A stretch of DNA of 64,000 bases from Cheilinus undulatus (taxonomy: Eukaryota; Chordata; Actinopteri; Labriformes; Labridae): positions 24,016,212 through 24,080,211 of the forward strand of contig NC_054876.1 of assembly GCF_018320785.1 (NCBI RefSeq), in the 5' to 3' direction. The translations under genes and the position numbers were made by a program. The notes under the pieces were generated by a model, which saw only the letters and a program-made list of their open reading frames with translations, was not told the DNA's origin and made no database searches. Below, in pieces: positions 11,752-22,242 of the stretch (its first letter is position 1; every line of letters starts with the position of its first letter).

Positions 11752-11763
11752 ATGTCTGGTTGA
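11752..11763 (+). promoter_or_regulatory. rbm14: Three-codon upstream ORF in the rbm14 leader
   Basis: Directly after the AG acceptor, ATGTCTGGTTGA encodes Met-Ser-Gly-stop. Four bases (AGAG) separate it from the main ATG at 11768, which also begins Met-Ser-Gly. If this acceptor is used, ribosomes meet this start first, so the uORF could reduce translation or force reinitiation. Confidence 0.45.
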
Positions 11764-11767
11764 AGAG

Positions 11768-14462
11768 ATGAGCGGTGAGAACGTGAAGTTGTTTGTGGGG
11801 AACCTTCCTATAGATGCAACACAGGATGAGCTCAATAAGCTCTTTGCCCCGTATGGAGAGATCAACACATGCTCTTTGCTCAGACAGTATGCCTTCGTCA
11901 CCCTGAAGGGAGAGGGGGCAGCTGACAGGTATTCTACTCTCTGTCACTAGTTTTCCAGTGGAGGGATAAGAAGCTTTTCAAGAAATATTTATGTACATTG
12001 AATATTAAAAACATTTTACAGTAGTCTGCTTTTGACATAGAAATAGCAGTGAGAACTTTATTTAAGTACATCTTTCATGCACATAATTTAAATGTGTTTC
12101 ATGTGTTGCTGGTAGAAAATTAAAGCCCGTCAACGATCTGTAGTATGTAAAACAAATATATAACTTGAACCATGTCTTTTAGGACTTCAAAATGTAAATA
12201 TGAGTTTATTTCAAATGGTAAATCAAAGCACAAGTTAAATTCTCTAAGCCTAAATTTGATAGCCTTGTTAAGTTGAGCTGTTGAGTATCATAACAAAAAC
12301 GTTTCATTTAATTTGTTCTTATAGGGCCATAAGGCATCTAGATGGTAAAGAGTACAGAGGCAGGCCCCTGGTGGTTGAGGAGTCCCGTGCACGCCCACCC
12401 AACTCTACTAAAGTTTTTGTGGGAAACCTCAGTGCAACATGTTCAGCAGATGACCTGCACGGGCTTTTCTCAACCTTTGGAAGAGTTTTAGACTGTGATA
12501 AAGTCAAAGGTGAGAAGGAGTACACACATTCCTTACACACACAAAGTAACAATACTAATTTTCTATTAGTGTATTTTCTTTATTAAATTAATTTTTATGC
12601 TAATATGGCTTTCCCTGCAGCAAGATTATGTTCCAATGTTGGCTATGCATTTGTGCATATGGAGAGAAAGGAGGAGGCCCTTGCAGCTATTGAGGCACTC
12701 AATGGGACCATGTACAAGGGCCGTCAGCTGGCAGTGGAGCTGTCCAAAGCCCAACCTTTGATCAATCAGATTGTAACTACTGGTAAATAACATAACTTAT
12801 GAGGGTGAAGACAAGCCATCCACTTAAGTGTCTTGTGCATAATTTAACTCTGAAAACAACACAAATCTATTTTCTGAGCATGTTTGTCTGTTTCTGTTTC
12901 CTTATAGGTGGCAGGGAGGGTCTTCTCCCACGACCACCTCCATCATTAGAGCATCACCAGAGTCAAGCAGCCGTTCTAGCAGCAGCTGCAGCAGCCGCAG
13001 CTGGACTACCCATTCAAGTTTGTGAATTATTTTATAAAACATTAAAAAATCTTTTTAAACAAGATTTGTAGTTATACGTGTGTTCAAGGGGTTTTAAATG
13101 CTGATGTCTTACTGATTTTTGCAGGTTCAACAAAGTGTCCATAATTCATTCTACAACACCACATCTTTTGATCCAACATATGCCGCTCTGAAGGGAATTA
13201 CAAGCTCTAAAGGTGCCGATGGTGTGATATACGGTGCTCTGGCCAGTCAGGTGTATGGATCTGTTGCTGACCAGGTGTACCATGATATAACAAATCACAG
13301 TGCTGGATCCAGTGTTGTTCCTGAAGAAGTAGAACCCCAGACTGCACCAGATCCAACAACCCTTTTTGAGGCAGCAAGAGCCAAGTTCTTTCAGGAGGGA
13401 CAGAAGGTTATTGTGCATTTCTTTTATGCATATACATATTCTTCTTCTTATATATTTTTGTTGTGTTGTACATTTTTATGTGTATTTACTGGCACATCTT
13501 TGAATAAAGGTTCTGGCAGAGCAGCAGGCTGGGAGGAAGGCAGCAACTACAGAAAATGAGCGAGACCGCAGCCCAATCAGGGGTAACAGAGCCCCGCTCC
13601 TACCTGACCCTGTACCAGGTTCCTTCGCTCAGATAAGACCCAAACGCCGCGCCCTGCTGCCAACACCACCTGGAGTGCCTGAAGAGTCGGCGGCTGCAAC
13701 CACTGCACCTGAAGGGTCAGATCCTGTAGCTAGGTACACTTAATGCTTTTTGATATTTGATGGAGACAGGAAAAAGAGCACGTCAGTCCTGCTTTCACAT
13801 GTAATAATATTTAAGATCTGTTGCACAGTTGAGAGTTAGAGAGGGCTATAGTTCAGAGAACAATGATCTTATATGACTGTGTAAGGTTAATGAATTAGGA
13901 AATGTCTCTGATGTGATTTTGAGACTTATTTAGCTTTACTTTTGTTTTATTTCTTCTGTCAACTCAATGCAGGTCGTATTCAGAGTACTACCAGCAAATG
14001 CACCAATATCAACAGTATCAGCAGTACCAGCAACAGTACCAGTACCTCCAGTATGCCTACACCAATCCTCCTCCTCCTCCACCACCTCCTCCTCCCCAAC
14101 CAGCCACCACACAGCCACAGGCCTCCACTACAGTACCGGCACCCCCAGGGACGTACACTGCACCTCCAACCTATGCTGCATCAAATGCCTACCCACCACC
14201 GGGAACATATGACGCTTCTGGAGGGTACGACACCTCATCTGGGAGCTACACTGCTTCATCCGGGAACTACGATTCCTCGTCAGGAAGCTATGACACATCC
14301 GGAGGCTACAGGGCAGCAGGAGCATATGATTCATCGGGAGCTTACGCAGCAACAGGAAGCTACTCCGCATCCACACCGTATGAGCAGACACCCGCACACG
14401 GGCAACCCATGCCCCAGCGCAATGATTACCCTTACCACACGCCAGAACCCCCTTATCGATAG
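11768..14462 (+). CDS. rbm14: RNA-binding protein 14-like (two RRMs and a Tyr-rich prion-like tail)
   Basis: Seven coding exons (11768-11928, 12325-12509, 12621-12782, 12908-13017, 13125-13406, 13510-13733, 13973-14462) join in frame to 537 residues. RRM1 covers about 7-73, with RNP2-like LFVGNL and RNP1-like YAFVTL. RRM2 covers about 83-156, with VFVGNL and GYAFVHME. The RRMs belong to the RBM4/RBM14 group. No CCHC zinc knuckle follows, which excludes RBM4. An Ala tract lies near 194-201, DRSPIRG resembles the RBM14 tail, and residues from 376 are QY-rich, then a ten-Pro run, then Tyr/Ser/Gly repeats. RBM14 (CoAA) is a nuclear coactivator and paraspeckle protein whose YxS repeats drive condensation. 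The donor after exon 4 (CAA/GTTTGT) and the acceptor of exon 6 are weak but keep the frame. Which teleost paralogue this is (rbm14a or rbm14b) cannot be decided. Confidence 0.85.
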
Positions 14463-17400
14463 TCCCAACCCTAAACACTCCTTTCATTCTGCAGATGTAT
14501 GAGTGAGTGTGTGTTTGTGTGAGTGTGTCTGCGTGTGCACATGTGTAATAACTAAAGGGACAGTTCAAAGTGGAAAATTAGACAGGGAGCAAGGTTGTAT
14601 TTGGAGTGCGCTTCAAAACTCAGAGTCTCAAACTAGCTTTGCTGTTAGTTGTTGGCTTTTGAGTAAAGTTGGTGGATTATAAGTTAAGGAGGTCTCTAGA
14701 CTAGTAGAGATAAGTGGCTGACTGAAGCATTGTCAACATTTACAGTATCTGTTGGTTTCTTCTTGAATGTTAAAGAAACTGAAATGTTTTTCAGTGTGAA
14801 ATCAAACCAGGGAAACAGGGAAAACCTTTTATTTGTTCTAAATAAAACCCCTTTATATAATCTACCTACACAAATTTGGATGTCCTTCCAGAATAGTATC
14901 ACAAAACGAATAGTCCAAAGGTCAAACTAGTAAATCATCTATCAGTCTTAACATTAAAAGCCTGAAAAATAGCACATGCCAGCCAAAGGGAGGAGCAGAA
15001 CTGAGGTGAAATTGGGTTATTGCAGTTACCTTCTCCCAGTTGCCGTTGCCTTTATTGAAGAATATTGTTTTGTAAAGATTAAAAATGTTAATGTCCAGAT
15101 TGTGTTTTGAATAAGTTTCACACAAGTGTCACACTCTTAGTAGTGATAAACACGTTTTGATCTTAATTATTGGTCAAGGAAAGCTTTTCTATGACTGGAT
15201 CACTCTGCAAGAGTTGAGGGTTAACCTGTCTCCTGATGTTCAAGCAGCTGTCTAACAAAGGTTGCTACTATGTGTTTGTGGTTGGATTTTGCCTGCTGGT
15301 ATTAGAGGTTTTTCAAGCCTGTATTTGTTGTTGACAGAGGCCATTTTTCTATATTTTGAAGAATTTACTGTACTTACCAGTCTTTGGTTATGGTTGGCTG
15401 AAGGTTTGTAGTAGAGAGCGAACAAACACTAGGGTTAAGGTACAAGGTTGTTGTTGAATCATTGTTGCTTTCAAATTCAAAGAATCTGGCCAAATTTAAG
15501 CCCTTTTTCTTGCATGGCCCAGAAGTAAACAAGCCAGTCAAGAAGAAATTGTCTCCATCCATCTAAGAATGAATTACATCCCTTGCCTCTGAATCTTAAG
15601 GACACAGCTTTTAAAGGAATTTTATTGTAAATTCATGTACCCCTCTTTCCTTAAGTTTTAGGCTGAGATGCTCTCAGAGCATCCCGTGCTATAGAAAGCG
15701 TCTCTCTCTAAGGGCTTCCCTCAGTAGAAACCAGATATTTCACTTTGTGCTGACTGAAGAGGCGTTGTGTTTGGGTTTCTGAGTTTTGGAAAAGTTAGCA
15801 GCAAGCATTATTTGGCTTATGATGCACAAAAAGTCCCAGTATAATGTGTTCTTCAATATCCTATCAATTTTGTGCTGTTTTTGATCATTAGCTTTTGTTC
15901 CTCATATGCCGTCAACATGCCTTCCCTCTTACGGGTGATTTAGAGGGAGAAGTTGAGCTTGTTTTCATACCAGGACTGTGAAATTTCGTAGTTGTGTGAA
16001 TATGTAAAACCTTAAAATGAAAAATAGTTCCGGCCAACATTTGGTTGAACAAGAAAATTACTGACTGTTAATGTTAAGATGAAGTGATTGTATTTCTTCC
16101 CCAGCAGTTTAAAATGGAGAGAGCAGGACAATTGAGATGTGGTATTTTGTTTGTATAGGGAAAAGAAGAGAATCTGTTCTGTGGCAGTCACTGAACGGAT
16201 GACCATCGTTCTTAAGTCTTCAGAAAGTGGTGGGTGTTTGCAAACATGCTGTTGAATTGAAGATTACATTTAACTTTGAAGTGCAGATTTGTAAAATGGG
16301 GTAAGACAGTACATTTGTATTTGAGCTGAGTGCAGGCACAAGAGTTTTTCTTGTAAATGCTATGCAGAGGTGTGTTGCTGATGTTTGTAGGGTCATTGAC
16401 TGAAGGATTTGAGATGACAGTCTCAGTGCTGCAGGTGAAAATAAAGGTTGTTTTCGCTTTATGAAAGGCCTCTGAAATTGCCGAGCAACAGTGAAAGGGA
16501 ACAACGACCTTTCCCTTTTCCCTCTTCTGATCTCACCAGAAACACACACTCTTACACACACACAAACACCTTATTTTGACATTTTGGCTTTTTCTGCATT
16601 GATAATATAACTCCTCAACAACTCCACTCATGCATCTAGATGTACTATAACTGGGTAATTTCAGAAACATGCTTAACTAATACAAATGCGCACCTGATTC
16701 CACTTGTATTTTAAATGACTTGTAGAGTTTGTTCCGTTTGTGATTGTACCACACTCTTGTTACTCATCTTATTTATTTATCCACCTAAGTTGGTAGTGCT
16801 TTTTTAGGCTTAAGTGACACACAGCCTCTCTAAATTTCCACATTATTCCACCTTCTTCCATGTGAACTGTTAGTTGCATGCCTTGTTGTTGCTGCTGCTC
16901 CAGCCACCTTCTTCCTCTTGCTGATTATTGCAGCTAGAGTGGGAGGGAGCCAAACTGAGCCCTTGCCCTGGACGTACGCCACACGCAGCTCTAGCGTGGG
17001 ATGGGGAAAACAGCAGCGTTAGGCCTGAAAATGCTGTGGACGATGGGGTGTCCCCCTCTAAGGTAAACACTCAGACCACACACTTCTGCCCCTCCCCGAA
17101 AACATGTGTACAAATAAACACACTCATACACTCACACAGATACACCTGTGTCGATACCTCTGTTCCTTACCTTTCTCTGAGGATTTATTTGTCAGGATTT
17201 CAGATTTTTGAAAATGGATCCATCCGTCATTTTTATAACAGAAGATGACCTCCCCTTTCGGTTGTCCTGATCAATTCCCAAATTTTCTTCAATCCCTCCC
17301 AATACATTCCTGCTCACACAAACATTTGAAGGAGATGTCTTTTAGTCTAAACGGAGCCCTTTCTAGGCCGTCATGTTGATTTTAGTACATCTTGTATCTG

Positions 17401-17740
17401 ACAGCCTGTCATCCAAGACAACCAGGCAATCACAGCCAGAGCTGGACACGGGACATTTAGCCAAAATGGGTTGTTTTAGTTTTTATAAATGCGCCCTTGG
17501 GGCCACTTTGGGGTTAAGTGCCTTGCTTGAGAGCACATTGGTAGGCCCTTTATTTCAGAGTCGAATTCCCTGGCTCAGGATCGGTTGCTGGTTCAACGCT
17601 CAGCTCCCCCTCGCCCCTAAAACAACAATTTTTGATGCCACATTCAACTTGTATGAAAGACGATGAACACAAATATTTCTTTTTGTTTTAAATTACATTT
17701 TGTCTTATGTTCTTTGAAATGGTTAATTATCAATAAATGA
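14463..17740 (+). other. rbm14: Probable 3' UTR and downstream sequence of rbm14
   Basis: No coding block follows the stop codon. Plus-strand AATAAA signals occur at 14841, 16440 and 17732, so the UTR may be about 0.4, 2.0 or 3.3 kb long. The stretch around 17511-17600 (GGTTAAGTGCCTTGCT, then ATCGGTTGCTGGTTCAA) resembles a sequence recurrent in teleost repeats, so the longest form is the least certain. Confidence 0.4.
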
Positions 17741-18885
17741 ATTTCAAATGATCTAGAGGTTCTCTGTGTGAATATTTGAAATTCAAGTTTTAACCTGAAA
17801 ACTGAGCCAATTACAAATCAGCTTAGTAATGTTTTATTATTGCATTTAAAGTACCTGTGGAGTCTTCAAATAACTAAAAGAGCTCAGCATTAGATGACAT
17901 TTTATTCCGTTTTCTTCCAAAAACATCAACCTATGCTTTTTAAATAAAACAAATAAATTCATAGCAATTCAAATCTATTGATAATCACTTTGATATACAA
18001 AAAAGAGAAGAAACCGAAGGTCTGGAGCCTCACTTGCTGCTAACAAGACTGTTTCATGGACTGCTGGGTTTCATGCCCTCAACACTGATGAACAGAATGA
18101 GTGTACTAAGTGCAGCATACACAATACTGAGGGTATACTGAGGTAATATGAGTAGTTGTATGTATGTAAAGGATGAAGGCTAGAGGCTGAAATGACATCA
18201 TACGCCTTACCTTAGCATAACGATGTAGAAGTGCCTTTCCTGCTCAGGTAAGGTAAATAGCTGGTTTTTATCAACCATATTAATTTGGTAATTTGAGTTA
18301 ACATAGAAGGGTCTGTTTTGTAGGAATCCCGGTTGAGTATCTGTAAACGCTTGAGTCAGTAGATGAGTGTTCCTTTAGAGAAAATATAAGACTGCAAACA
18401 TCCCACTGTGGTAAGTACAATTTAAGGTAAGTCTTTTGTAAAGTTGGAGGGATGGTAGAAGTTAAATGTTTGTTAAACACTCCACTCAGAAAAATTAAAG
18501 GAAGCAATATAATTTAATGTTTTTTATCAAAATTTGGTCAGTGATGAAATTATTCAGTATAAGCAACCACAATTACTCAAAACCACATTTTTATGATTAA
18601 GATTTTCTCCTGTAAAAATGTGTTCCTTTAATTTTCTGAGTGGCATATTAATTTAATACTTGGCTGGAAACGTGTTTATCTTTTTGAATCCTTTATTAGA
18701 CTTGTTGATGAGAAGAAAATATATTTTGTCAAATAGATTCACCTGTAGAATTTGATTTGCTCAAACTACAAAGTCTGACAAATTATCCAAGGAAGCTTCA
18801 AAGAAATCAAACCCTGGATTCAATACTGCAAGTAAGAGTTCACACTGTAGCTTTTTTGCTGTCAGTTACATTTTTCTAGCAGAAA
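17741..18885. other. Intergenic spacer between convergent rbm14 and picalm
   Basis: AT-rich sequence with no convincing open frame or recognised repeat. Minus-strand AATAAA motifs near 17825 and 17900 could belong to an even longer picalm 3' UTR. Confidence 0.4.
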
Positions 18886-21800
18886 AAGGAGGAAAAGAAT
18901 CAGTTTATTCTCTATAATTAAACTATATGCTACAAAAGGATACAGACAGAGACGTTTGGATACTTAATTTTGATAGACATTATACCCATCTGCGCTTTAA
19001 CAGACAGGTTACCTGGCTTTACCAAACGGTCTCAAATTAAATTGAACTTCTTCCAAGTCTGGTTTGGGAAAACCAGTTGGCGCTTTGAAGGATGACAGGA
19101 AAAATTAAGTTGGGTAGATGGGGACAGACAGGACAAGACTGGGCAAACACGTTAGAAACACATCACAATATGGACCAGACCAAACACTTATACAGTACTT
19201 TGACTTTCAATCACAACCTCCCATGATGCTGCTGTCATAGTATGAAAAAGGAGCAAGCATTCAAACACATGTATTGAAAATAGCAACGCTTTAATAAAGA
19301 GCGATTTTACAAGACTGCAATGTCTAGCTAGCTAGGTGATAACTGGTATTGACATCCATGGTGTTTTACAAAAATGCAGTTATGGTAACTGAGTTTGAAG
19401 TTTGATGGGTTACTTGCAAGTTGCATTTCTGCATGCGAGGCAGCCTTCAAACAGTTACAGACCCTACATTGTAAAACATTGATTATGAATGTCAATGAAT
19501 GTTCATGTCAAGAGGTAAGTAAAAAATCTCATGGAGAAATTTCCTCAACAGTTTCCCAACACACCGGTAAGTGAGAGTTCACACAATGGTCATGCTTTTA
19601 CCGGGCACACAAGCCAATAAAAAGACGACACTTAATCATGCAAAAGAAGACAGTTTCTTTGTCTTAAAACATAAAAGAAAAAAAGATTCTTTTGAGTTCT
19701 GATATCATCCATCCTTAGTGACCTTGAATAAGAAGCTGCGCTTTGATGATGACTTTGGTGCAAAAAATGTTCCTGTTTCGAAGAGGACAGACCCTGTCCT
19801 GTCCACTTCCTCGATGAAGACACTCTTGGTATAGACCAGTTGTGAAAGTTAACCCTTGACCCACCCAACCCCAAATCCCACCCACTTCCTTCTCCAGGTG
19901 GACATAAACATTACAAACATAAAACCAACCCCCCACCCATCCCTGGATGATGACACCTTCAAAATACAACCATTCAAACACAGATACAGCAATAAATTGT
20001 CCCACGTACAGTACGTCTTCCAATGGAGCTTTGATCACTTTACAGAGAGAGAGCACGTCTAAAAACACATGAACGGCATTACCTATATACAGGGGACACA
20101 GTAACAGTCAGAGGTTGGCCCAGGATAGATCAAGCTTCGTCGTGGGAGTGAAATGCACAATGAAAGCGCATTCAGCTGACTGCGAAAGACAAACTACTGG
20201 AACCACGAGTAATGGAGAAGAGTGGAACGACAACTTTCCAAATGAGAAATCTGAATGTCAGCAGGAATCTTGCTGAGAAACCTCAGAATATTGGACTGGT
20301 TGATGGCAATTTCTAACGCTGAAGTCCGAGTTTGCTGGTAGTGGAGTCGTAGCTGCAGGGAGACATTTACGTATCCAGCAGTTACTGTTCAAGAGTGAAC
20401 CATTGCGACACATCATACAGATTCAATTCTCAGATTTTTCTTGTGATCTCCAGCATGTGTAGGCACACTTGCAGATTCCAGGTCCAGTGACTTGGGGCTT
20501 TTTCTTTTTGCATTCTTCAGCAGATGAGCGATCCTGGAGCCAACCTGAAATTGACGTTAGGTTGTACAGACTTAGACAAAATCACAATAGCTCATTGTTA
20601 TGTCAATTCACACTACCGGCTCACTAGAGACCATTTGTCTCTAACTGAGGAACATGACCCTGTTTATCTCTATGGGAAGGCATGTGCACACAAACTCACA
20701 TACAATACATGTACATGTACATAGAACAGACACAATCAATAGAAAACGACTTCATCCCTAATCAATTATTGCCCCTTTCGACTGTACATCCCAGCAATGA
20801 TTTTACGTTTTTGTGCAGCAGAGCGTTGTCCCCCTCTTCGAAGGTTGTGCTATATAGTCAGAGATATCGTCTATCTGTGGTTCTAACTTGACCTTGGATC
20901 TGCAAAGAGCCACATTAACTTTAAAACGTACCATTAGCGCCTCCTGTTTCTGGCTGTCTGAGTTAATATGAGTTGTCGTCACTGCAGGCTTTACTGGGGG
21001 CATGATCGACAAAACATTATCCTTCGTTGCTAGTCCTTATTTGGCTCCTCCCACTGACCTTGAGTTGTCCTTTCCATGATTTTAACACTACATTAACTAA
21101 CACTGGTCTTTGCATGTCTTTAATTCCTCCAAGTGGAAGTGAGGCATATGCCGCAGTAATTACCCTTATCCAGTTTTTCTGGAGCACGAAGGACAACACT
21201 GGAGACTAAATTTGTACATGACGTATGCCCAGGATTGAGAGGACATCTTACAGTTTGAAGTTTGACCATTTCTGGTCACCTTTCTGGCTCTCAGTGCATT
21301 TTCACTACTTTTAGAGCAGTACGAATACAACAAAACAGGAGTTAGACCTGGGTAAAAAAATCTAAATGAAACTGCATTCTGTACAGAAACCTGATGCTGA
21401 CATACAATAAGAACATCACTACCGCAGGAAACAGCTTCTAAAGAGACTAGACAATGAGTGGAAAAGACGATCGTGACAGTATGATATTGCACAGCTGTAG
21501 TGGAGTTAAACAAAAAAAAAAAAAAAACAGTCAGTACAGCACATCCCCAAGTAGCAAAGTAAGCATAAGAAGTTTGGTTACATCCAAATGCGATGCCTGG
21601 GTCTGGCTCAGTGCTTTCACCATTTAGTTCCAGTGCAGTAACACATAGTACCTGGCAACACAGTAATGACATCAGGTACCAGAGAAGAAACACATACAGG
21701 ACATTTTCCACATCGTCACGTCCATTCACACACAGACAAACGCAAACTGTCCCTCCACACCGGAATCTTGATGTTAAGTTGGCAATTAAGAACAAATGGA

Positions 21801-22242
21801 GCTCATAAAAAGACTCAAACAGTAACGTTGATGCAGCACATTGAAATGTAGAAAAAGGGAAATACGCACGCAGTCGAATCAACAACTTCTGACATCAGGT
21901 GATTAATGACACGCAACAAGGGTAACCAATCTCAAGATGCTAAAATCCCCGACACAGACACCCTTGGCAAAGTTCACATTGAGTAAAGTGCCAGCAAACA
22001 ATTCAACGAGAGAAGGAGATGCGTGTTCTCCCGAGTTTGATACAGTTGTGGGATGGAGAGGAATGTGGGGAAGGTCTTTACACAGGGAATTATATGCAAG
22101 GATGAGGTTAGGAAGTGGGAATCTGCACTTCCATAGAACTGTCAGTCTTCATAGCATCATAACAGGTCGTAAACGCTGTTTGAATTGGCAAATCAAACAA
22201 GAGGATGAGTGGGATTGATGCGGAGCCTCTGGTGCCCCGGCA
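18886..22242 (-). other. picalm: Probable 3' UTR of picalm
   Basis: This follows the stop codon at 22243. It has little open frame and moderate complexity, and the first canonical minus-strand AATAAA is at 18909-18904; an ATTAAA at 19295-19290 gives a shorter option. Mammalian PICALM also has a long 3' UTR. The extent is inferred from signals only. A run of 16 A (plus strand, 21512-21527) lies inside. Confidence 0.4.

Noticed and set aside
11768-14462. RBM4 as identity of the two-RRM gene
   Set aside because: RBM4 has a CCHC zinc knuckle right after RRM2. Here an Ala tract and an RBM14-type Tyr-rich tail follow.
13942-14568. Open frames of 146-186 codons overlapping the rbm14 last exon
   Set aside because: They arise from its low-complexity CAG/CCT-rich sequence. 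The Tyr-rich frame is the one continuous with the RRM exons.
21166-21885. 239-codon minus-strand frame in the picalm 3' UTR
   Set aside because: It is rich in Cys, Phe and Leu without domain similarity, has no splice context, and lies downstream of the picalm stop. It is probably a chance frame, although its length is notable.
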